Assembly: GCF_022827545.1 (NCBI RefSeq) | Contig: NZ_CP094669.1 | Coordinates: 5,325,001-5,389,000, forward strand | Source: Hymenobacter tibetensis | Lineage (GTDB): Bacteria; Bacteroidota; Bacteroidia; Cytophagales; Hymenobacteraceae | Direction: 5' to 3' | Length of the DNA: 64,000 bases | Shown here: positions 43,940-53,650 of the stretch, one piece after another | Layout of the letters: every line of letters begins with the position of its first letter | How positions within the stretch are numbered: the first letter of the stretch is position 1 | Program-made: the position numbers and the translations under genes | Notes under the pieces: model-generated | The model's input: the letters and a program-made list of their open reading frames with translations, nothing else | The model's database searches: none | Told to the model about the DNA's origin: nothing

Positions 43940-44770
43940 CTAAGGCTGCAGCGAAAAGGTGCGCGTCACCGAGTTGAAAGGGCCCGGAATCAACTTGCCG
44001 CTGCTATCAACCAGTTCCAGCTTCACTGTGTTTTCGCCCATGGGCAAGCCTTCCATCATGTACGGTGCCCATTGGTCGAGCATAAACTCATTGCCGTTGA
44101 TGGTGGCCCGCACTTGCGTGCCACCGGGCTCGATGGTGGTATTCACAAGGTAGAAATCCAGCATAACCTTTTGCGTGTCCTTGCCCGTGTACACATCCTT
44201 GGGGCGGCTATAGAACAGGTGCGGCGCTTTCAGGTCGAAGGTGGGGGCGGGAGCGTTGGATGCCACTTTGCCTACCGTCACGAGGCGTAAGTCGTAGGCG
44301 CCGCGGTGCTTGAGGCTTTCATGGTAGGAACGCGACAGGAACGACAGTACCACGTGCTGGCCATCCACAATGTTTTTGGTGAATGCCGTTTCGTAGTGTG
44401 CGGAATAGGGCTCGTTATCGACGATGTTATGAATGTGCTGGCCTTTCATCGAGTTAGCCATTTCCTCGGAATGCATGCCACCCGTCATCTTGGTCAGCAG
44501 GAAATTGGTTAGCTCGTACTTGAATGGCACGGCCCCACTCGGCACCGTGGAACCTGCCGCTGGCGTGTTGAGGCGCAGCTGGGCCGTCGGATACTTAGGC
44601 GAGTCAAAGAAAGGGGTTAAACGGAGGCCATTCTTCTCTACGGCCGCAACCGTCCCGGCCGAGGGCAGGGTGTTGGTGGTAGAAGTGGCCTCAGTGACTT
44701 GTTTGGCGGCGTCGCAGGCACTTAACCCTGCTGCAGCTAACGCACTTAGAAATAGCGTAGAAACTCGCAT
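43940..44770 (-). CDS. Putative lipoprotein of unknown function
   Basis: A 276-residue protein with lipoprotein signal LSALAAAGLSACDAAK (Cys19). The body contains two Ig-like beta regions (AAGSTVPSGAVPFKYELTNF and VNTTIEPGGTQVRATINGNE), with a conserved-looking His/Asp stretch GQHIHNIVDNEPYSAHYE between them, which might bind metal. The start is ATG. It lies 130 bases upstream of kaiC on the same strand; whether it belongs to that operon cannot be seen. No family was recognised. Confidence 0.75.
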   Translation of the reverse strand: MRVSTLFLSALAAAGLSACDAAKQVTEATSTTNTLPSAGTVAAVEKNGLRLTPFFDSPKYPTAQLRLNTPAAGSTVPSGAVPFKYELTNFLLTKMTGGMHSEEMANSMKGQHIHNIVDNEPYSAHYETAFTKNIVDGQHVVLSFLSRSYHESLKHRGAYDLRLVTVGKVASNAPAPTFDLKAPHLFYSRPKDVYTGKDTQKVMLDFYLVNTTIEPGGTQVRATINGNEFMLDQWAPYMMEGLPMGENTVKLELVDSSGKLIPGPFNSVTRTFSLQP

Positions 44771-44890
44771 GAAATTTTAGAAAATAGAGAAGATATGGGA
44801 ACTGTGTTGTTATGGGTAAGCTTGCAGCACTAGGTAGGTCAATAACGTCATTCGTTTTTTGAGTACCTTGCGCAACTCGCATTCATTGTC

Positions 44891-44898
44891 CAAAAGTA
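44891..44898 (-). promoter_or_regulatory. Candidate -7 box for the lipoprotein transcript
   Basis: On the minus strand TACTTTTG matches TAnnTTTG exactly, about 120 bases before the lipoprotein ATG. A -33 TTTG lies 23 bases upstream, slightly too far, inside the start of the divergent dioxygenase gene. Confidence 0.35.
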
Positions 44899-44913
44899 TA
44901 GTGATTTTCCAAG

Positions 44914-45891
44914 ATGGAAGACAAACTGCTAGAAGAAATTCCCTCCCTCGACCTCGCCGACTTTCGCTCCGGTGACCCAGACCGCAAAGCCCGCTTCGTA
45001 CACCAGCTCGGTGAAGCGTATCAGAGCATCGGCTTTGTGGCTCTCAAGAACCACGGCCTAACAGAAGAGCAAACGCAAGCGCTTTATGCCGACGTAAAAG
45101 CCTTCTTTTCTTTGCCTGATGAGCGCAAGCAACGGTATGAAAACCCTGAACTGGCGGGCCAACGCGGCTACATCAGCAAAGGTAAGGAGCATGCCAAGGG
45201 CCGCAACACCGGCGACCTGAAAGAATTTTACCACGTCGGCCAAGAGGTGGCAACCGAAGAGGACCCTATCGGGAAAGAGTACCCAGCCAATATCTGGCCC
45301 GAAGAAGTGCCTACCTTCCAGAAAAGCACTTTTACCACTTACCGCACCCTGGAAGCAGCCGGTAAGGATGTGCTTCGTGCCATTGCGCTCTACCTGGAGT
45401 TGCCCGAGGATTACTTTGATGATAAGGTGCGCAACGGCAACAGCATTCTGCGGCCGATTCACTACTTCCCTATCGAGAACCCAGATGCCGTACCTGCCGA
45501 CGCCGTTCGGGCAGCCGAGCACGGCGACATCAACCTGATTACCCTGTTGATGGGTGCCAGCGCCGACGGCCTACAGGTGAAGCGCCGCGACGGCAAGTGG
45601 ATTCCCATCACGGCACTCCCCGACCAGATTGTGGTGAACGTGGGCGACATGCTTCAGCGCCTCACCAACGGCGTGCTGAAAAGCACCATTCACCGCGTGG
45701 TAAATCCACCACGCGAGAAAATGAACTCGTCGCGCTATTCGGTGCCGTTCTTTATGCACCCGCGTTCGGAAATGAGCTTGGCTGCCCTTGACAATTGCGT
45801 CACGCCCGACAATCCAAAGAAGGAAGCCGACATCACCGCCGGCGAGTTTTTGAACGAGCGGTTGATTGAGCTTGGGCTCAAGAAGAAATAG
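44914..45891 (+). CDS. Isopenicillin N synthase-like 2-oxoglutarate/Fe(II) dioxygenase
   Basis: A 325-residue double-stranded beta-helix oxygenase. Iron ligands are H203 and D205 (AEHGDINLITLLMG) and H260 (STIHRVVNPP); the 2-oxoglutarate contact is R274 with S276 (SSRYSVPFF). The N-terminal part (SLDLADFRSG, GFVALKNHGLTEEQTQAL) is the family DIOX_N domain. Members act on amino acids, hormones or antibiotics, so the substrate cannot be told. It is transcribed alone and is followed by a clear terminator. Confidence 0.92.
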   Translation: MEDKLLEEIPSLDLADFRSGDPDRKARFVHQLGEAYQSIGFVALKNHGLTEEQTQALYADVKAFFSLPDERKQRYENPELAGQRGYISKGKEHAKGRNTGDLKEFYHVGQEVATEEDPIGKEYPANIWPEEVPTFQKSTFTTYRTLEAAGKDVLRAIALYLELPEDYFDDKVRNGNSILRPIHYFPIENPDAVPADAVRAAEHGDINLITLLMGASADGLQVKRRDGKWIPITALPDQIVVNVGDMLQRLTNGVLKSTIHRVVNPPREKMNSSRYSVPFFMHPRSEMSLAALDNCVTPDNPKKEADITAGEFLNERLIELGLKKK

Positions 45892-45938
45892 CGTTTACTG
45901 CGCTGTTTTCTCTTCACAATCAACTTCTACGGTAAGTA

Positions 45939-45977
45939 AAAACGGCTGGCGCTGTTCGGGAGCCAGCCGTTTTTTTG
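45939..45977 (+). terminator. Intrinsic terminator
   Basis: The stem AAAACGGCTGGC / GCCAGCCGTTTT is followed by a T-run, after the dioxygenase gene. It also shows that the chrA frame cannot sensibly start upstream of here. Confidence 0.9.
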
Positions 45978-46042
45978 CGTACTTACCAGTATATCTTGGC
46001 GGAGCAACCCCATCCTCACCGCCACAACGCCCTCTTCCGCTA

Positions 46043-47284
46043 GTGCTTTCCACTCCGTCCGCGCCTCCCTCCGAAGTCAAGCTCAGTCCACCGCGCGGAC
46101 GTGGGAAGCGTACCCGTCGGGTACGAGGAATTATTTTCCTGAAAGACGTAGCAGCCTTGGCGTGCACTGCTTTTGGTGGCCCGCAAGCGCACACCGCCAT
46201 GATGCTACGCACCCTCGTAGACAAGCGGCGCTACCTTACGTCAGCTGAGTTGCTGGAAATTATGGCACTGTGCCAGTTGCTTCCGGGGCCCACATCCACC
46301 CAAACCATCACGGCCATCGGGTTTCGGTTGGGCGGGCCTAATCTGGCGTACCTCACCCTGTTTGTGTGGATGCTGCCCGCCGTCGCCATTATGACTTCGG
46401 CGGGAGTTGCCATGAGCTACCTCGACAAAGATCAGGTGGCCCGACTGGTGCAGTATATCCAGCCTATTGCCGTGGGGTTTGTGGCATACTCTGCCTACAA
46501 GATTGCCGCGAAGGTGATTCATACCAAGACGTCGGTAGCGCTGATGGCGGCGGCGGCGTTGTTGGCGTATCGATTCCAGTTGCCTACGGTTCTGCCGGTT
46601 TTGCTGCTGGGCGGCGGGCTCGTTACCACATTTCGCTACCGGAAGCTCACCCCTATTGTCGACAAGCAGCCTTTGCGTATTGAGTGGGCCAACTTTATCC
46701 TGTGGATAGGCGTGCTGATAGGGGCTGCTATCTTGGGCCACTACACGCGGGAGTTGCCCGTTCTGCTCTTCGAGAATTTTTACCGCAACGGCTCATTGGT
46801 GTTTGGGGGTGGCCAAGTGCTGGCCCCGCTGCTATTTGCTGAGTTTGTAGAGTTCAAGCACTATCTCACGGCGCCAGAATTTCTCTCCGGTTATGGTCTT
46901 ACGCAGGCATTGCCTGGTCCCAACTTCGCTTTTGCGTCCTACATCGGGGCTCTGGCTATGCGCGATTATGGCGTGGGGGGCCAAGTGCTCGGCGGATTGG
47001 TGGCAGCGGCGGGCATCTTCATGCCAGGTACACTCCTCATCTTTTTTCTCATCCGTTTCTGGGACCAACTCAAGCAGTACCGCGTGGTAAAAGCTTCGTT
47101 GGAAGGCATCAATGCGGTGTCAGCCGGACTGGTGTGTGCGGCTGTGTTCCTGCTCTACCATCCCCTCCCCGATACGCCCACCAACTTGGGACTCATTGGC
47201 GCTACATTCCTGCTGTTGCTGTGGGAAAAAGTGCCCTCCTATGTCATTGTGCTGGCTGGTCTGCTGGCGGGAGTGCTATTTTAA
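46043..47284 (+). CDS. chrA: Chromate transporter, two-domain CHR family
   Basis: A 413-residue membrane protein made of two homologous halves: FLKDVAALACTAFGGPQAHT with MALCQLLPGPTSTQT, and FYRNGSLVFGGGQVLAPLLF with GLTQALPGPNFAFASYIG. The repeated GGP/GGG and LPGP motifs define the family, which exports chromate or takes up similar anions. The GTG at 46043 is chosen because the longer frame starts inside the upstream gene and crosses a terminator. It is convergent with rfbA. Confidence 0.93.
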   Translation: MLSTPSAPPSEVKLSPPRGRGKRTRRVRGIIFLKDVAALACTAFGGPQAHTAMMLRTLVDKRRYLTSAELLEIMALCQLLPGPTSTQTITAIGFRLGGPNLAYLTLFVWMLPAVAIMTSAGVAMSYLDKDQVARLVQYIQPIAVGFVAYSAYKIAAKVIHTKTSVALMAAAALLAYRFQLPTVLPVLLLGGGLVTTFRYRKLTPIVDKQPLRIEWANFILWIGVLIGAAILGHYTRELPVLLFENFYRNGSLVFGGGQVLAPLLFAEFVEFKHYLTAPEFLSGYGLTQALPGPNFAFASYIGALAMRDYGVGGQVLGGLVAAAGIFMPGTLLIFFLIRFWDQLKQYRVVKASLEGINAVSAGLVCAAVFLLYHPLPDTPTNLGLIGATFLLLLWEKVPSYVIVLAGLLAGVLF

Positions 47285-47374
47285 AGGTATAGCGTCTAAC
47301 AACCGAACGCCTCCCGTCTGGCAGCCTAGTAGGCACCACAACGAAAGGCGTTCAATTAGTAGGAGTGCTCTGTC

Positions 47375-48259
47375 CTATAAGGAACTCTGTACCAGCAAAT
47401 GGTCGGGTAAGCGCAGAAGATAGTCGCCGTAGCCGCTCTTACGCAGCGGTTCGGCTAGCTTACGGAGTTGATCGGCATCAATAAAGCCCTGACGGTAAGC
47501 GGCTTCCTCAATGGAGCCTACTTTCAGACCTTGGCGCTGCTCTAGCACCCGCACGAATTCGCCGGCTTGCATGAGGCTTTCAAACGTGCCGGTGTCCAGC
47601 CAAGCAGTACCACGACCCAAAATGCCCACCTTCAGCTTGCCGCGCCGCAGGTACTCCTGGTTGACGTCGGTAATTTCGTATTCACCGCGCGGACTAGGCT
47701 TTAGGTCGCGAGCTATTTGAATTACGTCATTGTCGTAGAAGTACAGACCAGGAACGGCGTAGTTACTTTTGGGGGTAGCAGGCTTCTCCTCTATGCTAAG
47801 TGCCTGCTTGTTGGCATCAAACTCCACTACCCCATAGCGTTCGGGGTCGTGAACGTGGTAGGCATACACTACTCCACCATCCGGATTGTTGTTGGCTTTC
47901 AACAATTCTTCCATGCCTTCGCCGTGGAAAATATTGTCGCCGAGTACCAACGCCACTTTATCAGTACCAATAAAATCAGCTCCTAGCACGAAGGCCTGGG
48001 CTAATCCATTGGGTACTTCTTGGATGGTGTATTGGAAGTTGCACCCTAGGTTTTTGCCGTCGCCGAGCAGCTTTTGAAACTGTGCTTGGTCGTGCGGGGT
48101 GGTAATGATGAGGATATCTTTAATACCCGCCATCATCAAAATCGACAAGGGATAATAAATCATCGGCTTGTCGTAGACAGGCATGAGTTGCTTGCTGACA
48201 GCGAGCGTAAGCGGATGCAACCGAGTGCCAGAGCCGCCGGCGAGGATGATGCCTTTCAT
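47375..48259 (-). CDS. rfbA: Glucose-1-phosphate thymidylyltransferase
   Basis: It makes dTDP-glucose from dTTP and glucose-1-phosphate. The 294-residue protein shows [20 protein letters not shown], the product-site [12 protein letters not shown] and the metal/sugar residues in [29 protein letters not shown] and [16 protein letters not shown]. It is the last gene of the nucleotide-sugar operon and supplies rfbB, encoded two genes upstream. rfbC and rfbD, needed for dTDP-rhamnose, are not in the window. Confidence 0.97.
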   Translation of the reverse strand: MKGIILAGGSGTRLHPLTLAVSKQLMPVYDKPMIYYPLSILMMAGIKDILIITTPHDQAQFQKLLGDGKNLGCNFQYTIQEVPNGLAQAFVLGADFIGTDKVALVLGDNIFHGEGMEELLKANNNPDGGVVYAYHVHDPERYGVVEFDANKQALSIEEKPATPKSNYAVPGLYFYDNDVIQIARDLKPSPRGEYEITDVNQEYLRRGKLKVGILGRGTAWLDTGTFESLMQAGEFVRVLEQRQGLKVGSIEEAAYRQGFIDADQLRKLAEPLRKSGYGDYLLRLPDHLLVQSSL

Positions 48260-48316
48260 CTATAAATCTAGTGAAGTAATAAAATGTGCTTTCCTAAATC
48301 CGACAACAAGGATTGC

Positions 48317-49324
48317 TTAATTGCGCTCAGCAATAAACTCCTCATTGGTTTTGAACCACGCTAGCGTTTGCTGGAGGCCTTCCCGAATCCGAATCTGGGG
48401 ATTGTAGCCGAGTAAGGTTTCCGCCTTGGTAATATCGGCCAAGGAGTCTCGGATGTCGCCGGGGCGGTCGGGGCCGTACTCGGGGCTAATGGTGGAACCC
48501 GCCTCTTCCTTCAAAATATTGAACAGGTCGTTGAGGGAAGTGCGGTCGGCAACGGCAATGTTGTACACTTGATTTACCGCCTCCGGATTCTGGACCAGGG
48601 CCGCTTTGATGTTGGCTTGCACGCAGTTCTCCACGAAGGTAAAGTCCCGGGTTTGCCCACCGTCGCCGTTCATGCGGGGGGGCTTGCCTTCTAACACGGC
48701 ATCAATGAAGAGTGGAATAACGGCTGCATATGCTCCATTTGGATCCTGGCGCGGGCCAAAGATGTTGAAGTAGCGCAGCCCAATGATTTCCATACCATAC
48801 GTTTTGCCAAATACATCTGCGTACAGTTCATTGGCGTACTTGGTAACAGCGTAGGGCGAGAGAGGCTTACCAATTCGGTCTTCCACCTTTGGCAAAGCTT
48901 TGTGGTCGCCGTACGTGGAAGAAGAAGCAGCATACACGAAGCGCTTGATGCCGGCTTCTTTAGCTCCTACTAGCATGTTCACGAAGCCACCTACGTTCAC
49001 ATCGTTGGTGGTAATGGGGTCATTGATGGAACGCGGTACAGAACCCAACGCTGCTTGGTGCAACACAATGTCAATGCCTTTGCACGCATCAATGCAGGTC
49101 TGCCGGTCGCGGATGTCGCCTTCAATGACGCGCAACGCTGGGTTTCCTTCAAATAGCGCCACGTTCTTGCGGAAACCGTTCGAGTAGTTGTCGAGCACCC
49201 GCACTTCCTTGGCGCCGTATTTCAACAGATACTCAACCAGATTGGAGCCAATGAAACCGGCCCCACCCGTTACCAGAAAGGCTAGATTATCGAGCGGCTG
49301 GTCGTGAAAAGGAATTTCGTACAC
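48317..49324 (-). CDS. NAD-dependent epimerase, WbpP/UDP-N-acetylglucosamine 4-epimerase-like
   Basis: An extended SDR of 335 residues with FLVTGGAGFIGSNLVEYLLK and the catalytic SPYAVTKYANELYADVFG (YxxxK). The segments VLHQAALGSVPRSINDPITT and FTFVENCVQANIKAA match the WbpP/TviC group, which interconverts UDP-GlcNAc and UDP-GalNAc or their uronic acids. Together with the UDP-HexNAc dehydrogenase gene it suggests UDP-GalNAcA synthesis. GTG start. Confidence 0.9.
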   Translation of the reverse strand: MYEIPFHDQPLDNLAFLVTGGAGFIGSNLVEYLLKYGAKEVRVLDNYSNGFRKNVALFEGNPALRVIEGDIRDRQTCIDACKGIDIVLHQAALGSVPRSINDPITTNDVNVGGFVNMLVGAKEAGIKRFVYAASSSTYGDHKALPKVEDRIGKPLSPYAVTKYANELYADVFGKTYGMEIIGLRYFNIFGPRQDPNGAYAAVIPLFIDAVLEGKPPRMNGDGGQTRDFTFVENCVQANIKAALVQNPEAVNQVYNIAVADRTSLNDLFNILKEEAGSTISPEYGPDRPGDIRDSLADITKAETLLGYNPQIRIREGLQQTLAWFKTNEEFIAERN

Positions 49325-49425
49325 TTTGAGAGAATTAGGAAGTAAGAATCAGTGGTTAAGAATTTTATAGTCATTGAAGGCGTCTCCAACTACTACTCAT
49401 TACCTCTCAACTACTAATTACCATT

Positions 49426-50481
49426 CTAGCGACTGGCGTATTGCGTGCGGTAATAGTCTTGATAGGCACCGCTGGTCACGTTTTGCAGCCAGGCTTCGTT
49501 TTCCAGGTACCAATCCACCGTTTGGGAAAGCCCTTGCTCGAACGTAACAGAGGGTTTCCAGCCCAGCTCGTTCATGATTTTGCTGCTGTCGATGGCGTAG
49601 CGTAGGTCGTGGCCGGCGCGGTCCGTCACGAAGGTGATGAGCTTGCGCGAAGTACCTTTCTCTTTGCCCGTTTTCTCGTCTAGCGTGTCGCAGAGCAAGT
49701 GAATTAGCTCGATGTTAGCCCACTCGTTCACGCCCCCGATGTTGTAGGTTTCACCAACTTTCCCGTTGTGGAACACGGCATCAATGGCGGTGGCGTGGTC
49801 TTTCACGAACAACCAGTCGCGCACGTTTTCGCCTTTACCATATACTGGCACCGGCTGGCCGTGCTGAATGCGATGAATGGCCAGCGGAATCAGCTTCTCG
49901 GGGAAATGGTTTGGGCCGTAGTTGTTGGAGCAGTTGCTGAGCTTGATGGGCAACCCATAGGTATGATGCCACGCCCGCACAAAATGGTCGGAGGCTGCTT
50001 TGGAAGCCGAATATGGAGAGCGAGGGTCGTAGGAGGTTTCCTCGGTGAACATCTCCGGACCAAAATCCAACGAGCCGTACACCTCATCGGTGCTCACGTG
50101 GTAGAAGGTTTTGCCTTCGTAACCCAGAGGCTTCCACAAGTTCTTAGCAGCTTGCAGCAAGTTCACGGTACCCAGCACGTTGGTTTTCACGAACGCCAAC
50201 GGGTCGGTGATGCTACGGTCAACGTGGCTTTCCGCCGCTAAATGGATAACAGCATCAGGCTCTTCGTTGGCAAACAACTGGTCTACAAATGCTTGATCCG
50301 TAATGTCACCTTTCACCAAGCGGTAGTTGGGGGCATCTTCAATGTCGCGCAGGTTTTCCAGGTTGCCAGCGTACGTCAACGCGTCCAGATTCAGAATCTG
50401 ATACGCTGGGTACTTGGTTACGAACAAGCGCACCACGTGCGACCCAATAAAGCCGGCCCCGCCGGTAATAATGATTTTCAT
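49426..50481 (-). CDS. rfbB: dTDP-glucose 4,6-dehydratase
   Basis: It converts dTDP-glucose to dTDP-4-keto-6-deoxyglucose. The 351-residue protein has the N-terminal IIITGGAGFIGSHVVRLFVT, the active-site THVSTDEVYGSL-like run (HVSTDEVYGSLDFGPEMFTE) and YSASKAASDHFVRAWHHTYG, plus VRDWLFVKDHATAID. It lies 101 bases upstream of the epimerase gene and 90 bases downstream of galE on one strand. Confidence 0.97.
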   Translation of the reverse strand: MKIIITGGAGFIGSHVVRLFVTKYPAYQILNLDALTYAGNLENLRDIEDAPNYRLVKGDITDQAFVDQLFANEEPDAVIHLAAESHVDRSITDPLAFVKTNVLGTVNLLQAAKNLWKPLGYEGKTFYHVSTDEVYGSLDFGPEMFTEETSYDPRSPYSASKAASDHFVRAWHHTYGLPIKLSNCSNNYGPNHFPEKLIPLAIHRIQHGQPVPVYGKGENVRDWLFVKDHATAIDAVFHNGKVGETYNIGGVNEWANIELIHLLCDTLDEKTGKEKGTSRKLITFVTDRAGHDLRYAIDSSKIMNELGWKPSVTFEQGLSQTVDWYLENEAWLQNVTSGAYQDYYRTQYASR

Positions 50482-50571
50482 TGTTTTCAGGAGTAACAGA
50501 TGGACTGCGAGAGGTAGCTGTGCAGGCGAGCAACTGACTTAAGAGCCTATCTTCTACAGTTGCCCTGCCGC

Positions 50572-51600
50572 TTAGCTATTCTGCAACGACTGTTGCCATT
50601 TCCAGGCGCTAGCCAAGGCTTCGTCCAACGTGGAAGTGGTTTGGAAGCCTAGCACTTCAGTGGCTTTAGTTACGTCGGCGTAAATGGCGGGCACGTCGCC
50701 AACCCGAGCCTGCCCGATAGTATAGTTGAGCTTAACGCCAGTAGCGCGCTCGAACGTGTGCACCACTTCTAGCACGCTGTTTCCGCGGCCAGTGCCCACG
50801 TTAAAGGTTTCAATAGCTTCTCCCTTCTCATCGATGAGGCGTTGCACGGCTACCACGTGGGCTTTAGCCAAATCGACAACGTGCAGATAATCACGAATGT
50901 TGGTACCGTCGGGCGTGTCGTAGGTATCGCCGAAGATGGTGAGCTTCTCGCGGATACCGGCGGCCGTTTGGGTGATGAACGGCACTAAGTTTTGCGGTAC
51001 TCCTAGGGGCAATTCTCCGATTCTGGCCGAGGAATGCGCACCGATCGGGTTGAAGTAACGCAGCAGAATGGTGCGCAGCTTATTATCAGGGGCAGCCGCT
51101 ATGTCGGTCAGGATGTCCTCACACATCTGCTTGGTAGCACCGTACGGCGAGTTAGCCTTTTTGGTAGGTGTCTGCTCGGTTACGGGCAGGGCATCTGGCA
51201 CGCCATAAACGGTGCATGACGAGGAAAACACCAGGGCCTCCACCCCAAACTCGCGCATCACCGAAGTTAGCGTCAGCAACGATATCAAGTTGTTGCGGTA
51301 GTACTCCAGCGGTTTGGCTACCGATTCGCCTACAGCCTTGAATGCCGCAAAGTGAATGACGCCGCGCAGGTCGCCTTCTTCGGCAAATACTGCCCGCAGT
51401 GCTTCTTCGTCGTTGCAATCCACGTTGTGGACTGGTACCCGCACACCCAGGATATGCTCGATGCCAGCCAGCACTGACCCTTGCGAGTTGCTGAAGTTAT
51501 CGACGATGACGGGCTGAAAGCCAGCCTCATACAACTCCACTACTGCATGGGAGCCAATATACCCTGCTCCGCCTGTGACAAGAATTTTCGTGCGCTCCAT
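50572..51600 (-). CDS. galE: UDP-glucose 4-epimerase
   Basis: A 342-residue SDR interconverting UDP-glucose and UDP-galactose. It has ILVTGGAGYIGSHAVVELYE, FSSSCTVYGVPDALPVTE and SPYGATKQMCEDIL (YxxxK), RYFNPIGAHSSARIGE and the GTNIRDYLHVVDLAKAHVVA run near the C-terminal half, all specific to GalE. It is part of the nucleotide-sugar operon. Confidence 0.97.
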   Translation of the reverse strand: MERTKILVTGGAGYIGSHAVVELYEAGFQPVIVDNFSNSQGSVLAGIEHILGVRVPVHNVDCNDEEALRAVFAEEGDLRGVIHFAAFKAVGESVAKPLEYYRNNLISLLTLTSVMREFGVEALVFSSSCTVYGVPDALPVTEQTPTKKANSPYGATKQMCEDILTDIAAAPDNKLRTILLRYFNPIGAHSSARIGELPLGVPQNLVPFITQTAAGIREKLTIFGDTYDTPDGTNIRDYLHVVDLAKAHVVAVQRLIDEKGEAIETFNVGTGRGNSVLEVVHTFERATGVKLNYTIGQARVGDVPAIYADVTKATEVLGFQTTSTLDEALASAWKWQQSLQNS

Positions 51601-51677
51601 AGCTTATTGGTAAGATGGTGAGGTGGTGAACCGCAGTGCACAGCAGGACATCATGTTCCAAGCCGCACTGCTTCTCC

Positions 51678-52973
51678 CTACAAACTCCAGTATTGCAGTT
51701 CTTTGATTTTGCCCCGGAACAGGCCTTTAATATCCACTAACACAGCATTTTCCGACGTAACCGACTTGAAGTAGGCTTCATCCTTCGCAGCGTAAGGCAA
51801 GTGGCTGACTGCCACAATTACGCCATCGTAGTCGGAGCGTACTTCGGCGGGGGGCGTGAGACGGAAACCGTACTCGTGATGCAGCTCGTCGGAGCTAGCG
51901 TGTGGGTCAATAATGTCCACGTTCACGGAGAAGTTTCTGAGTTCCTGGATAACGTCGGCCACCTTGGAGTTGCGGATGTCTTCTACGTTTTCCTTGAACG
52001 TAGCCCCCATCACCAACACACGGCTGCGGGCCACGTCTTTACCCTGCCGGATCATCATCTGCACGGTTTTGCGGGCTATGTAGGCCCCCATGTTGTCGTT
52101 GGTGGTCCGGCCACTTAGAATGACCTTGGCATCATAGCCTAATTCCTTGGCTTTGTAGGTGAGGTAGTACGGATCAACCCCGATGCAATGGCCACCCACT
52201 AGGCCGGGCGAGAACTTCAGGAAATTCCACTTGGTGCCAGCAGCCTCCAGCACCTCGTAGGTGTTGATGTTCATCCGGTCGAAAATCATCGACAGCTCGT
52301 TCATCAAGGCGATGTTGACGTCGCGCTGGGTGTTCTCGATGATCTTGGCGGCTTCCGCTACTTTGATGCTGCTAGCCCGGTGCACGCCGGCTTTCACTAC
52401 CAGCTCGTACGTTTTGGCGATGTTGTCCAACGAGTCGTCGTCGCAGCCGGCTACCACTTTCACGATGCTGGAAAGCGTGTGCTCTTTGTCGCCGGGGTTG
52501 ATGCGCTCGGGCGAATACCCAACCTTGAAATCGTCGGGAAACTTCAGGCCCGAAAGCTTCTCCAGTACCGGAATGCAGTCGTCTTCGGTGCAGCCTGGAT
52601 ACACGGTGCTTTCAAACACCACGTAGTCGCCTTTCTTCAGCACTTTTCCCACGGAAGTGGAGGCACCTAGCAACGGCTTGAGGTCGGGCTGCGCGTGCTC
52701 ATCAATGGGGGTAGGCACCGCCACGATGTAGAACGTAGCCTCGCGCAGCACGTCCAGCGAATCGGTGAAGGTGATGTCGCAGCCTTGGAAGTCTTGCGTT
52801 TCCAGCTCCCCGCTTGGGTCTATATGGTTGCGCATCATCTCGACGCGCTTGGCATTGATGTCGAAACCAATCACCTGCACTTTACGGGCAAATTCGAGGG
52901 CAATGGGCAACCCCACATACCCGAGACCGATAACGGCCAGCTTCGCTTGTTTCTGAATAAGTTGCTCGTACAC
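51678..52973 (-). CDS. UDP-N-acetylhexosamine 6-dehydrogenase (TviB/WbpO-like)
   Basis: It oxidises C6 of a UDP-N-acetylhexosamine to a uronic acid. The 431-residue protein has AVIGLGYVGLPIALEFARKV, the catalytic region GLVGGHCIGVDPYYLTYKAK (Cys) and TVYPGCTEDDCIPVLEKLSG typical of the Vi-antigen/WbpO branch, which has PVLE after CTEDDC. A C-terminal UDP-binding domain follows (KVADVIQELRNFSVNVDIID). It has a GTG start and is the second gene of the operon. Confidence 0.93.
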   Translation of the reverse strand: MYEQLIQKQAKLAVIGLGYVGLPIALEFARKVQVIGFDINAKRVEMMRNHIDPSGELETQDFQGCDITFTDSLDVLREATFYIVAVPTPIDEHAQPDLKPLLGASTSVGKVLKKGDYVVFESTVYPGCTEDDCIPVLEKLSGLKFPDDFKVGYSPERINPGDKEHTLSSIVKVVAGCDDDSLDNIAKTYELVVKAGVHRASSIKVAEAAKIIENTQRDVNIALMNELSMIFDRMNINTYEVLEAAGTKWNFLKFSPGLVGGHCIGVDPYYLTYKAKELGYDAKVILSGRTTNDNMGAYIARKTVQMMIRQGKDVARSRVLVMGATFKENVEDIRNSKVADVIQELRNFSVNVDIIDPHASSDELHHEYGFRLTPPAEVRSDYDGVIVAVSHLPYAAKDEAYFKSVTSENAVLVDIKGLFRGKIKELQYWSL

Positions 52974-53056
52974 AGAATAGGGTCTTAAGATCTTGATGAC
53001 TTAGGGTCTTGAACTGATAGTTTCAACTGGAAACTAAAAACTGGCAACGAGAAATT

Positions 53057-53650
53057 TTATGAGTCGGGCCGGATGCGGGATACTTGGCCGTTGGTAAGTT
53101 GGTACTGCTCGCCGCTTTCGGGGCAAGTGGCCTGGCCAGCTTCACTGAAAGCGAGCTGGTGGCCGTGTGTGCTCATCCAGCCACGTTGGCGGGCGGGGTT
53201 GCCATACACCAAGGCGTATGGCTGCACATCCTTGGTCACAACGGAGCCAGCGCCTACAAATGCATACTCGCCCAACTGCACGCCGCACACAATAGTGGCG
53301 TTGGCGCCAATGCTGACGCCTTGCGCCAACTTGGTCGGCTGGTATTCGTGCCGCCGTACCACGGCGGCGCGAGGGTTAAGCACGTTGGTAAACACCGCCG
53401 AAGGACCAATAAACACGTCATCGGCGCACTCCACTCCCGTGTATAAGCTTACGTTGTTTTGCACCTTCACATTTCGGCCCAACCGCACCCCATCTGCCAC
53501 AAACACATTCTGGCCCAAACTACATCCTTCCCCCAACTCGGCACCAGCACTCAGATGGCAAAAATGCCAGATGCGGCTACCAGCCCCAATGCGGCACCCG
53601 TCGTCGAGAACGGCGGTGGGATGCGCAAAGTAGGACAACGTATCGGGCAT
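53057..53650 (-). CDS. Left-handed beta-helix acetyltransferase (WbpD/WlbB-like)
   Basis: A 197-residue hexapeptide-repeat protein: GAGSRIWHFCHLSAGAELGE, then GQNVFVADGVRLGRNVKVQN, NNVSLYTGVECADDVFIGPS and GANATIVCGVQLGEYAFVGA. The length and the pattern VFTNVLNPRAAVVRRHEY fit the UDP-2-acetamido-3-amino-uronate N-acetyltransferase group. The partner aminotransferase and oxidase of that path (WbpE, WbpB) are not in the window, so a different amino sugar could be its substrate. It is the first gene of the operon. Confidence 0.85.
   Translation of the reverse strand: MPDTLSYFAHPTAVLDDGCRIGAGSRIWHFCHLSAGAELGEGCSLGQNVFVADGVRLGRNVKVQNNVSLYTGVECADDVFIGPSAVFTNVLNPRAAVVRRHEYQPTKLAQGVSIGANATIVCGVQLGEYAFVGAGSVVTKDVQPYALVYGNPARQRGWMSTHGHQLAFSEAGQATCPESGEQYQLTNGQVSRIRPDS

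Noticed and set aside
45866..46042. N-terminal extension of ChrA
   Set aside because: It starts inside the preceding dioxygenase gene and runs across an intrinsic terminator; the sequence is not conserved-looking.
47305..47353. 8-bp inverted repeat (GAACGCCT/AGGCGTTC) between chrA and rfbA as a terminator
   Set aside because: The loop is 33 bases and no T-run follows; too weak to call.
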